64,000 nucleotides of DNA from Streptomyces sp. R28. Lineage in GTDB: Bacteria; Actinomycetota; Actinomycetes; Streptomycetales; Streptomycetaceae. Shown here in pieces: positions 27,365-35,402 of the stretch. The stretch lies in the NCBI RefSeq assembly GCF_041052385.1, contig NZ_CP163439.1, positions 9,785,001 to 9,849,000 of the forward strand. The letters run 5' to 3'. The position numbers were made by a program, and so were the translations under genes. The first letter of the stretch is position 1, and the number at the start of each line of letters is the position of its first letter. The notes below the pieces were generated by a model. It did no database searches, had not been told where the DNA came from, and worked only from the letters and a program-made list of their open reading frames with translations.

Positions 27365-28449
27365 GGTGGCGGGCGGCGCACTGCGTCCGACTCCTCGCCG
27401 AGCTCGGTTGCAAAGAAGAACTCGACGCGCTGCAGCGCTTCGCGCTGGGCACTCTTGACGTCACCTCGTTCCACGATGCCCGTCTGCCTTTCTATGACCG
27501 ACACGCCCTCCAATGGCTGCTCTTCGCCCTTGCACGCGCCGCTCAGAACACGGCAACGCATCAAGGACTGATCGAATTCGAGCCGTTGCTGCGTAAGGTC
27601 GTCTTCGATGACGAACCGCATGTCGTGATGCAGGAAAGCGCGAAAGTGATCTGCCTCGCCCTGGCCTCTTCCGGCTACGGAAGTCTGACAGCAGACGAAC
27701 TCGACATCGTGCGCAGCATCAACAGACCGAAGAATGTTGTCAGCCAGTCATGGGCTGAACGCAGGGCAAGGGAACCGAGTGACGCGGATGAGGGATCCCT
27801 CGCACTTGAGCCGAGCGATTTCCGGTTCGACTGGGACTTCAAAGACCGCTGGTGCAAACCGCTAGGGGAGGCTTTCGGGATCTCAGAGGAGACGGTCCTG
27901 CGACTCGTCGGGCACACCATCACGGCCACCTGGCAGCTCGCCTGTCGTGGCCTACATGAGGACGACCCGCGCTACGCGCTCAAGTTGTACAGGGAAGGAA
28001 GCACCTTCGCCCACCATACGACCTGGCCGGACGCCGACGATCTAGACTTTTATCTCTCCACCCACGCCGTGTGGACACTCGCCGGGGAACTGCTGAAGAC
28101 GCATCCCGTGTACCAGGACAGCGAGGCGGACACAGACCTGTTCACCGACTGGCTCGGTGACTTCCTACTCACGCGCGACGACGGCAGATGGCTTGCCGAC
28201 CGGCGAGACCCCTCGCCCCAAAGCGTCTTCCAGGGACCAAACGACTCACCAAGACCCGACTGGATCTGGCGGTTGAACAGCCAGCACTTCAGTGAGCGTC
28301 TCCTGGCAAGCGACGGGTGGGTCACGGTCTGGGAGAGCTCCGACGACACGAGCTATGAGGCCGCGCAACAAGTCCTGATCCGCAGCGCTCTGGTCACTCC
28401 CGAAAAGGCCAGGGCGCTCGCGCTCGCCCTGCAGACCGCCCCTTCGTAA
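27365..28449 (+). pseudogene. STAND gene, C-terminal part after the IS
   Basis: The frame resumes directly at the IS junction with RWRAAHCVRLLAELGCKEELDA and runs 360 codons to a TAA at 28447. It includes FYDRHALQWLLFALARAAQ, VSQSWAERRAREPSDADEG, CKPLGEAFGI and DFYLSTHAVWTLAGELLK. With the IS, one TA and one extra C removed, 21837-28449 gives exactly 1,924 codons including stop. No known domain is recognised in this tail. It probably completes the target-sensing region. An ATG at 27586 is internal and not a credible separate start. Confidence 0.65.
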
Positions 28450-28608
28450 GACGGCGGCGACCTGTATACCGCCCGCATCGGCTATCTGATCACCACCGGG
28501 CCGACCGCCACCATCGCCCAGGCCCGAGCCCAGGAGGCGTACCGCAACCTCGACGTCCAAGTGGCCGCCGTGCAGACGGCCCCGGCCACCGGGGAGCACT
28601 CCGCGTGA
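28450..28608 (+). pseudogene. 3' fragment of a truncated upstream operon gene
   Basis: Directly after the STAND stop the sequence reads GGDLYTARIGYLITTGPTAT, then AQARAQEAYRNLDVQVAAV, and ends with a TGA that overlaps the GTG of the MFS gene. The pattern resembles the last 50 residues of an ATP-grasp ligase, but this is a tentative match. The overlap shows it was the gene translated just before the transporter. The rest has been replaced by the STAND locus, so this point is probably a recombination boundary. Confidence 0.4.
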
Positions 28609-29768
28609 AGCAGACCGCGGCGCCCGAGCTGGTGCGCAGCCGCCGCCTGCTGACCGGCTATTTCGCCGGCATGGGCGTGGTGATGGCCGTCTGGGGCGCA
28701 CGCATGCCCGCCGTCCAGCACACCGCCGATCTGAGCACCGCCGGGCTCGCCCTGGTGTTGCTGGCCGCCGCCCTCGGCATGGTCGCCGGACTTCAGGCGG
28801 GCGGACGTCTCGCCCACCCGGCCCGCTTCCCCGTGCTTCTGACCTGCGGTGCCATTGCTCTCGCCGCCTGCCTTGCCGCCGTCGGGGTCTGCCGCAGCCT
28901 GGAGAGCCTGTTGGTGGCGGCGCTCGTCTTCGGCGCCGCGCACGGCGTCCTCGACGTCGCGGCCAATGCCGCAGCCGTCCGCTGCCAGGACGCCCACGCC
29001 CGCCCCATCATGGGGCGGCTGCACGCGAGTTACAGCCTCGGCGCCCTCACCGGTGCCGCACTGGCCGCCATCACCGCCCACACATCACACACCCTTCTGT
29101 TTGCCGTCGTGGCAGCTTGCGCCGCTGCGGCGGCAGGCGCTACCACGCGGCTCACCCACACCGTCGCCAGCCCTGCACTCGCGCCCGTCCACCACGGTGC
29201 CGCACTGGACCCGGACGAGCAGAGGAGATTGTCCCGGCGCCGATTGTGGCTGCTGGGCGCGCTGGCCGCTGCCACCCTGCTCGGCGAAGGAGCCGCCGCC
29301 GACTGGGCCTCCGTCCACCTGCACGACCTCGGCGCGACGGCCGCGACCAGCGCCGCGGCGTACGCCGCCTACAGCGCCGCCATGGCCGCAGGCCGCCTCG
29401 CCGGCGACCGGCTCACCGCCCGCTTCGGCGCTCCCGCCGCCGTCCGCACTGGTGCCGCGGTGGCCGCGCTCGGCCTCGCCACCGGTCTGGCCGGCTCGAC
29501 CATCGCCTTCGCCCTGCTGGGCTGGGCGGCCTTCGGTCTGGGGCTGTCCGTCACCATCCCCAGCCTGATCACCGCCGCCGGACAGGGCGGACCCCGCGCG
29601 GTCGCCACCGTCGCGGTCACCGGCTACGTCGGCCTGCTCGCCGGACCCGCCGTCATCGGCGCCCTCGCCACCGTCACCGCCCTGCCGCACGCGCTGCTGC
29701 TGCCCGCCCTCCTCGCCGCAGCCGTCGCCGCCCTCGCCCCCAAAGCCCTGGAGAAGCCCACCCCTTGA
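28605..29768 (+). CDS. MFS transporter
   Basis: A 387-residue membrane protein with about 12 predicted helices, almost all Ala/Leu/Gly-rich. The first helix pair includes GYFAGMGVVMAVWGARMPA, and a charged loop around residues 195-212 (DPDEQRRLSRRR) separates the two six-helix halves. The general shape resembles the YbjJ-like branch of the major facilitator superfamily. The substrate is unknown. It starts on GTG 28605 overlapping the stop of a truncated gene, and its own stop overlaps the TTG of the HAD gene, so the three were one translationally coupled operon. Confidence 0.75.
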   Translation: MKQTAAPELVRSRRLLTGYFAGMGVVMAVWGARMPAVQHTADLSTAGLALVLLAAALGMVAGLQAGGRLAHPARFPVLLTCGAIALAACLAAVGVCRSLESLLVAALVFGAAHGVLDVAANAAAVRCQDAHARPIMGRLHASYSLGALTGAALAAITAHTSHTLLFAVVAACAAAAAGATTRLTHTVASPALAPVHHGAALDPDEQRRLSRRRLWLLGALAAATLLGEGAAADWASVHLHDLGATAATSAAAYAAYSAAMAAGRLAGDRLTARFGAPAAVRTGAAVAALGLATGLAGSTIAFALLGWAAFGLGLSVTIPSLITAAGQGGPRAVATVAVTGYVGLLAGPAVIGALATVTALPHALLLPALLAAAVAALAPKALEKPTP

Positions 29769-30418
29769 CCCGCACATCCGCCTCCCCGACCGGCGTGGAC
29801 GCCGTGATCCTCGACTACAACGGCGTTCTGGGACGACAGCCCGCCCCAGCCATGTGGACCCGCCTCGCCGACCTCGCCGAGTGGCCCCACCGGCACATCC
29901 CCTCCTTCCAGGACGCCTTCTGGACTCCGCGAAACGCCTATGACGCAGGGGAGTTGAGCGATCTCGCCTACTGGGCAAAGGTGCTCGGACACCACCCCGG
30001 CCCACGCTGGCTGCGCACCCTGATCGCCGCCGACACCGCCATGTGGACCCGCACCGACCCCTTCGTCCTCGACGCCCTGTACGGCGCCCGAGCCACGGGG
30101 CTGCCCATGGTGCTGCTCTCCAACGCCCCGGCCCACCTCAGCACCGTCCTGGACGCCACCGACTGGCGACGCGAGCTGATCGACGACGCCCTGTACTCCG
30201 CCCGCCTGGGCCTGTGCAAACCCGATCCGGCCGCGTACGAACAAGCCCTGGCCGCCACTGGCGTCGACGACCCGTCACGCGTGCTGTTCGTCGACGACCG
30301 AGAAGACAACTGCCAGGCCGCCGCAGAGCTGGGCCTGCGCACCCTGCACTACACCGGCCAACTCGCAGATCTGCAACAGCAGTTGCTGCCCTTCCCGGTC
30401 AGCAACTCCCGTTCCTGA
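29765..30418 (+). CDS. HAD-family hydrolase
   Basis: The 217 residues start at a TTG that overlaps the MFS stop (TTGA); a GTG at 29805 is a possible internal start. HAD motif I is VILDYNGVLG (the second acidic residue is replaced by Asn, as in some members), motif II MVLLSNAP, motif III lysine in GLCKPDPAAYEQAL, and motif IV VLFVDDREDNCQAAAELG. This is the order of subfamily IA phosphatases. The substrate is not deducible. Coupling to a transporter suggests uptake or export of a phosphorylatable small molecule, which is inference. Confidence 0.75.
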   Translation: MTRTSASPTGVDAVILDYNGVLGRQPAPAMWTRLADLAEWPHRHIPSFQDAFWTPRNAYDAGELSDLAYWAKVLGHHPGPRWLRTLIAADTAMWTRTDPFVLDALYGARATGLPMVLLSNAPAHLSTVLDATDWRRELIDDALYSARLGLCKPDPAAYEQALAATGVDDPSRVLFVDDREDNCQAAAELGLRTLHYTGQLADLQQQLLPFPVSNSRS

Positions 30419-30463
30419 CCCGCATGCCACGCAACCCACCAGTGCCCCGACCCCAGGACCTTC

Positions 30464-31327
30464 GTGCCCGACACCGAAGAGATCGACGGCGACGTCTACG
30501 TCTCCCCCCCCCGCCATCTCGCCTCCACCACCGGGACCGGCGATCCCGCCCTCGCCCCTCTCCTCGACCTCGGCTGGGACCTCCGGTACGACGAGGACTC
30601 CAACGTGTACCTGAGCGCTCCCGACCGGCGCATTCGCCTGGGATACCTGCCCGAGGGTGAGGACGACGGGCTCTGGCGTATCAACGCCTACAAGGACTCG
30701 TTCGGCCCGCCGGCATGGGGCGTCTGTTTCAACGACCGCGTCCCCACCGAGTTCGTCCAGGCGTTCACCACCGTCCTCGCCACGGCGTACGAGCAGGGGC
30801 CGGACGCCTACCTCGCCCGGCCGGTCTCCGGGGACGACGAGCACGATCCTTTCCTCGCCGTCGTGCCGCTCCTGAAACAGGGCTGGGAGATCGACCGCCC
30901 GCGCTGGGGCGTCTACGCCGTCCAGGCCCCGGACGGACTCGCCGGCATGGAGTTCACCACCGGAGACCTCGATCCGGAAGCCGAACTGACGACGCGGGAC
31001 GCCCGATGGCAGCTGTGGGCGGGCACGTCCATCGACCGGCCCGTCTGGTACGCGACCGCCAGCACTGACACTCCCGTCGCCCTGCTCACCGCCGTCACCC
31101 AGAGCGTTGCCGACCCGGCCCCACTGCCCCGGTGGCGCGAGAACACCTTCAGCTACATCAAGGGCATGGCCCAGCTCACCCCGATCCTCCCGCCCGAACC
31201 GACGGCACCGACACCGCTCGACGTGCAGCGGGCCGCCGCCTCCCGCCGCCCGGCAGCGCTGCCCGCGGCCAGCGTCCCGCGCTGGAGCACCACCAGCCGG
31301 CCGGCCCTGCCCGGCCCACGCCGCTGA
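30464..31327 (+). CDS. DUF317 protein, two repeats
   Basis: The protein has 287 residues from GTG 30464. Two related modules are visible. The first is DGLWRINAYKDSFGPPAWGVCFND then VPTEFVQAFTTVLATAYEQ. The second, from about residue 130, has VPLLKQGWEIDRPRWGVYAVQAPDG and WQLWAGTSIDRPVWYATAS. This is the Streptomyces-specific DUF317 pattern. No enzymatic residues are evident and the function is unknown. Members are common on plasmids, integrative elements and chromosome arms, often several in a row as here. A Pro/Ala/Arg-rich tail follows the second repeat. Confidence 0.7.
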   Translation: MPDTEEIDGDVYVSPPRHLASTTGTGDPALAPLLDLGWDLRYDEDSNVYLSAPDRRIRLGYLPEGEDDGLWRINAYKDSFGPPAWGVCFNDRVPTEFVQAFTTVLATAYEQGPDAYLARPVSGDDEHDPFLAVVPLLKQGWEIDRPRWGVYAVQAPDGLAGMEFTTGDLDPEAELTTRDARWQLWAGTSIDRPVWYATASTDTPVALLTAVTQSVADPAPLPRWRENTFSYIKGMAQLTPILPPEPTAPTPLDVQRAAASRRPAALPAASVPRWSTTSRPALPGPRR

Positions 31328-31355
31328 CGCCACCCCGACCCCGACCGGAAACTCC

Positions 31356-31844
31356 GTGTCCCTGCAGGCCCCTGAGTTCTTCGCCGAGCTTGGCCTTCCC
31401 TTCCACGACCACGCCGTCGTAGGCAACACGTACTACGCTGCCCCGGTTCCGGGCACGCCCCTGCGGCTGCGGATTGACTTCAGCCGCACCATCTACGCGG
31501 ACACCTACGGCGGCCTGCGCCTGGCCGTCGTCCACCCCGACCGCGGGGAGATCGACGTCGTGGTGCTCGGCTTCGTGGACCAAGGCACCTTCCACCGCCG
31601 CGACGAAGCCCTCAACACCAGCCCCAACGCCAGCGGGTACGGCACGTTCGGCAAGTACCACCGTCCCGGCCGGCCACCGTGGGACGGCGCCGATTTCACC
31701 GGGCTACGCAATGCCATCGAGCAGTACACCGCCGTCTGGTTCCCCGGCGCTTGGACCGCATCCGCGCCCAGCCGTACGGCGGGCCGGACCCAGCACACGT
31801 CTCCCGTCGTGCCCGCCACGCGTACTGGCCCCCGCGCCCGCTGA
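31356..31844 (+). CDS. Conserved-looking hypothetical protein between two DUF317 genes
   Basis: A 162-residue frame from GTG 31356 begins VSLQAPEFFAELGLPFHDHA and continues LRLRIDFSRTIYADTYGGL and DRGEIDVVVLGFVDQGTF, a regular alternation of hydrophobic and charged residues like a small alpha/beta domain. The last 25 residues are Thr/Arg/Pro-rich. I do not recognise the family. Its position and direction between two DUF317 genes, with gaps of about 30 and 65 bases, suggest co-transcription. No strong ribosome site is present, so the start is uncertain. Confidence 0.55.
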   Translation: MSLQAPEFFAELGLPFHDHAVVGNTYYAAPVPGTPLRLRIDFSRTIYADTYGGLRLAVVHPDRGEIDVVVLGFVDQGTFHRRDEALNTSPNASGYGTFGKYHRPGRPPWDGADFTGLRNAIEQYTAVWFPGAWTASAPSRTAGRTQHTSPVVPATRTGPRAR

Positions 31845-31909
31845 GCCGCGCCCACACCCGCCGGCCCCGGCGTCCACACTCTCCCGACTTTCCCGCAGGA
31901 GCTCTGCCC

Positions 31910-32716
31910 GTGATGACCCACCCCTTGGAGAACCTCGACCCAGGCCAGACCGTGCAGGTGCTTCCCCGGCACCTCGCCGGAGCCGGCGCCATCGACCCCC
32001 GCACCGTATGGGCCTTCCCCTTTGACGACGGCTGGTCGTTCGCCCAGACCGACGCTGGCACCGCCACCGCGTTCAGCCCGTGCCTGCGGCTGCAGACCAC
32101 CTACGATCCCAAGCCCGACCAGATCGGCAAGGGCACGTGGACCATCAACGCGCACCAGGCCCCGTTCACCCCGCCGACCTGGCAGATCACCTTCGACGCC
32201 ACCACCCCCGTCGAGCTACTGCACGACGTCCACACCGAGCTACTCGACCTCTACCTCGAAGATCAGCACAGTGACAGGGACCGGCTGATGCAGGACGAGA
32301 CCGCGCCGCACGAGGCGTACACGCCGCTGCTCACCCGCGGCTGGAGCCACGACGTCAAGACCGACGGCACACAGACATTCCTCACCCCGGAAGGACTCGG
32401 CGGCGTACGCCACCGCTACGCCAACAGCAGCTCCCGCGAGCCGGCTTGGCGAGCCTGGGGCGGGTCCCCGACCGAGCCGCACTGGAGGGCACACTTCTGG
32501 TCCGGCACACCCACCACGCTCGTCGCGGCCTTCACCGCCTCGCTGATCTCCACCGAGCCACTGCACCGCGCCGTGAAGGACGTCCCCCTCCACACCCGCC
32601 GCGCCCTCTACGTCGCCACCCCGACAGGCAAACAGCCGCACGGCACCACACCTGTTGCCCCCGCCGCCTCCCACCCCGGTCTCTGGCCGAACCCGATGAC
32701 CTTCCCCGCCCCCTGA
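31910..32716 (+). CDS. DUF317 protein
   Basis: The 268 residues start at GTG 31910 (ATG 31913 is adjacent), with GCAGGAG about 8 bases upstream. The repeat signatures are clear: WTINAHQAPFTPPTWQITFDA then TPVELLHDVHTELLDLYLED, and in the second half TPLLTRGWSHDVKTDGTQTF followed by EPAWRAWGGSPTEPHWRAHF. It is paralogous to the protein at 30464-31327. Function is unknown; no nuclease or helicase motif is seen. Confidence 0.7.
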   Translation: MMTHPLENLDPGQTVQVLPRHLAGAGAIDPRTVWAFPFDDGWSFAQTDAGTATAFSPCLRLQTTYDPKPDQIGKGTWTINAHQAPFTPPTWQITFDATTPVELLHDVHTELLDLYLEDQHSDRDRLMQDETAPHEAYTPLLTRGWSHDVKTDGTQTFLTPEGLGGVRHRYANSSSREPAWRAWGGSPTEPHWRAHFWSGTPTTLVAAFTASLISTEPLHRAVKDVPLHTRRALYVATPTGKQPHGTTPVAPAASHPGLWPNPMTFPAP

Positions 32717-32736
32717 TCCAAGGAGTCCTCCTGCTC

Positions 32737-33117
32737 GTGCACGCACGTTTCGTCCGATCCACCGCCATCGCCGTCGCGGTGACCGGCACCCTCACCTGGG
32801 CGCCGGCCGCGAGCGCCCAGCCCGCCGAACCGACCCCCTCCGCGTCCGCCGCCCTCACCGAGACACCGGTCCCGGACGAGGGCAGCGTCGAGATCACCAC
32901 CCAGGACCCCGCCGGGGACGCGCTCCACGGCGCCGCGTTCCTGCTGCTCGACTCCGCCGGCCAAGAAGCCGGACGCGGGAAGACCGACGCACAGGGGAAG
33001 CTGACCTTCCCCGACCTCGCACCGGGCGTCTACCGGCTCAAGGAGACAGCCAAGGGCCGTGAGTTCGCGTTTTCCGAAGGGGGCTCGAAGCCGAACCGAC
33101 GGGTGGTACGACCATAG
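32737..33117 (+). CDS. Secreted SpaA/prealbumin-like fold protein, probably 3'-truncated
   Basis: The protein has 126 residues from GTG 32737 (AAGGAG about 11 bases upstream). A signal peptide is visible: RFVRSTAIAVAVTGTLTWA, with cleavage after an ASA-type site. A Pro/Ser-rich linker leads to one SpaA-like domain (GSVEITTQDPAGDALHGAAF, then KTDAQGKLTFPDLAPGVYRL and KET). Normal members continue with the last strands of this domain and often a wall-sorting region. Here, after KETAKG, the sequence changes to REFAFSEGGSKPNRRVV and stops, so the gene appears cut at about 33055 by a rearrangement. Confidence 0.6.
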   Translation: MHARFVRSTAIAVAVTGTLTWAPAASAQPAEPTPSASAALTETPVPDEGSVEITTQDPAGDALHGAAFLLLDSAGQEAGRGKTDAQGKLTFPDLAPGVYRLKETAKGREFAFSEGGSKPNRRVVRP

Positions 33118-33594
33118 CCGCACTGGGCGGGCCAGGGTTTGTCCGGGCCCGCCGAACCGAGTGCTGCAGCCGGGGCAGTGGCAGCCACGTCGCCCGAGCT
33201 CAAGTAGAAGAACCCCAATTTACTCAGCCGTTGTGCCTTCACCGCCTTCGTGCCGTGCGATGGCACCCTGGCTGTGAAGGTCTAAACGGGAGTCGTTTCG
33301 TGGTGCCTTGTGGAGTCGCTGAGAACGCTCAACCTTCCCTGCGACAGGTCACCAGCACATGCAAAGATCCCGCCCGATCAACCGATCGGACGGGATCTCG
33401 TCAACCGCCCCGAGCTAGCTCAAGAACGGTTGGGGCCTTGGCCCCGCAGGATCTGGGCCTGCCAGTCCCGGTCGCCAGGGAGAAAGACAGCATCGGACTG
33501 TCCATCGGCCCGGACCCGGTGGGGCACTCATGCCACGTCTCCCGCCACACGGCCCCGGCAGGATCGTGCGGACACGCGACGTTGGCCCGCGGCG
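33118..33594. other. Gap after the SpaA-like gene
   Basis: There is no recognisable gene. Open frames on the plus strand run through into the complement of the glycine-rich gene and are shadows. The composition is less GC-extreme than neighbouring genes. The break in the SpaA-like gene just upstream suggests joined, partly degraded DNA. Confidence 0.4.
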
Positions 33595-34401
33595 TCAGGA
33601 GGAACTGGCGTCCGTGGTGTAGGTCAGAACCACGCATCCATTGTTCCCTGCGTAGCCGGGAGTGGAAGGCCGCTGCTTGCCGGGGTTGGACGCGCCGGCA
33701 GGGCCGGCGCCAATTCCTCCGAGGCCGCCCACGCCGGCGGTTGGGCAGCTGTCGGGCCACCGCGCGGGCGTGCCGCCATCGCCGCCCCAACCGCGAACGT
33801 TGCGAGATCCGTCGTGGCCACCCTGGCCGCCGTTGCCCGGGGTGATGGTGAGGTCGGTGCCCACGCACCGGCTTGCCTCCGCGCCGCCGCCCCCTCCTGC
33901 GCGGCCGCCGTGGCCGCTCCCGAAGAAATTGGACGCATTGCCGCCACCTGCCTCCCAGCCGTGCTCGGCGGATGCCAGGGTGACTCCGCCGATACTGACG
34001 GTGGTGTCGGAGCCGTTCTTACCCCAGTCACCGTTCCGGTCGCTTCCGCCCTGGCCTCCCTTTCCGCCGCTGCCGACTGTGAGGGAGATCTTCGACCCGT
34101 CCGCGACGGTGATGCGACACGACACCACGGCCGAGCTGCCGCCTCCTCCGCCTCCGCCACCGGTCAGGGACCCACCGTCATTTCCTCCGCCTCCACCTCC
34201 TCCTGCACCGCCGCCCAGAGCCACGATGCTGATATGGCTGACGCCCTGCGGCACGGTGAAGGTGTGCTCGCCGGCTGAGGCATACGTCCGCACCTGAGCG
34301 GCAGGTGCCGCGGACGTGGTACCCGGTGACAGCAATGACGCGGCCGCCATCGCAGACACCAGAACCGCGCACCTTGGCCTGGAAGATGGAATGATTTTCA
34401 T
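33595..34401 (-). CDS. Secreted glycine-rich protein
   Basis: The protein has 268 residues from ATG 34401, preceded by AGGGAGC. It has a classical signal peptide (Lys/Arg start, then LVSAMAAASLLSPG and an AAPAA-type end). The mature part begins VRTYASAGEHTFTVPQGVSHI, the opening of the glycine-rich surface domain, followed by poly-Gly runs and repeated GGxGGxGG blocks broken by Cys-containing strands (SCRITVADGSKISLTVG, RCVGTDLTITPG). This resembles glycine-rich or phage-tail-like adhesin domains in which glycine helices pack together. It is an extracellular structural or adhesive protein by inference. The strongly skewed codons make long false frames on the other strand. Confidence 0.72.
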   Translation of the reverse strand: MKIIPSSRPRCAVLVSAMAAASLLSPGTTSAAPAAQVRTYASAGEHTFTVPQGVSHISIVALGGGAGGGGGGGNDGGSLTGGGGGGGGSSAVVSCRITVADGSKISLTVGSGGKGGQGGSDRNGDWGKNGSDTTVSIGGVTLASAEHGWEAGGGNASNFFGSGHGGRAGGGGGAEASRCVGTDLTITPGNGGQGGHDGSRNVRGWGGDGGTPARWPDSCPTAGVGGLGGIGAGPAGASNPGKQRPSTPGYAGNNGCVVLTYTTDASSS

Positions 34402-35147
34402 GGATAGCTCCCTGAAGATCGGTTCGGGCATCGCAAGGCTCTCCACCTGCGCCCATGTCCCATGCGCTTTCACGCACGGATTCGATCTTTCTGGGGGAGC
34501 CTCGAACTGGTGTCAGTCAACTTCTCGCTCGGGTGCAGCTACTACTCGGACCCCCAGATCCGACTGCGCTCGATTGCGCCCAGTTCCAGTGGTGGGTGGC
34601 GGCCGTTGCCGGTGTTCTCGGGGCGCGTTGGCATAGGGGGGAGAGCGGGGCAGCCCGGATGCGGTGATTGCCGAGATGGCGGGGGTGCTGGTGGTCACGA
34701 GGGCGTAGGCGCGGGCGAGGTCTTCCAGTGCCTTGAACGCTTGGCCCGGCTGCTGCCTCGCGCCCGTCATTTCGGGCAGGCTCAGCGTCGCGACGACTGG
34801 AGCGCTGGCTGACAGACACCGAGCGGTGGACTCGAGCGTCTGCACCGCCGATTACGGCCTGGCGCGGCATCGGTGACCAGGCTCTTGTGAGACGCGGGGT
34901 GAGCTGTCGAGAGTCGCGGAGTACTACGAGCTGTCTCGTCTACGCATGGCGCGCCGGATGCGCGACGACAGCGCGGGGGCGAGTGAGGTCCGGGAGGCGA
35001 GTGTTTCCTGTCGTGCAGTGGGTTGTGGCCTGCCTCGTCGAGGAGTTTGAAGTCGTCACCCGCGTTCGAATCTGGTCGTGCATTTCAAGCCGTCTCGTGA
35101 CTGGGAAGAATCTTTCCTGTCTGGTCTGTCCGATGAGGGGAAATCCT
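34402..35147. other. Upstream region of the glycine-rich gene, no clear gene
   Basis: About 750 bases. Short frames on both strands lack recognisable content. A plus-strand piece near 34905-35000 reads ELSRVAEYYELSRLRMARR but cannot be extended to a gene. Promoters for the leftward secreted protein and for the rightward small gene at 35148 are presumably here. Confidence 0.4.
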
Positions 35148-35330
35148 GTGGTGAGCAAGGCTGTTACGGCCGAAATTGGAGTTCCCTTGAAACTCACTGA
35201 CGGCACCTATGACGTGTGGGGCGGGTTGGATGGGCAGATCTTCATGAAGAAGGGCTCGGTTTCCGGAGCGAGGGTCTTCGTCGGCATCCGCCTCTCCCTG
35301 CGCGGGTGGAGGGCTCGCCGGGCTGCTTGA
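35148..35330 (+). CDS. Possible small protein upstream of the P450 gene
   Basis: A 60-codon frame starts at GTG 35148 or 35151, with GAGGGG about 9 bases upstream. It reads VSKAVTAEIGVPLKLTDGTY then DVWGGLDGQIFMKKGS and a basic tail. It is not recognised. It ends about 70 bases before the P450 start and is in the same direction, so it may be a leader gene of the terpenoid cluster. A frame this short could also be fortuitous. Confidence 0.3.
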   Translation: MVSKAVTAEIGVPLKLTDGTYDVWGGLDGQIFMKKGSVSGARVFVGIRLSLRGWRARRAA

Positions 35331-35402
35331 TGCGCCCGCTTCAGCCATCCCTCTTCTCTGTGATCTCAAGACCCGTACGGCCGGAGAGGGGCGTGTTTCG
35401 CC

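Noticed and set aside
33310..34278. Plus-strand frames opposite the glycine-rich gene
   Set aside because: Glycine codons give long false frames (Pro/Ala/Ser) on the complement. The minus-strand gene has a signal peptide and ribosome site.
35060..35085. tRNA-like T-loop sequence GTTCGAATC
   Set aside because: No acceptor stem, anticodon arm or CCA context could be folded around it.
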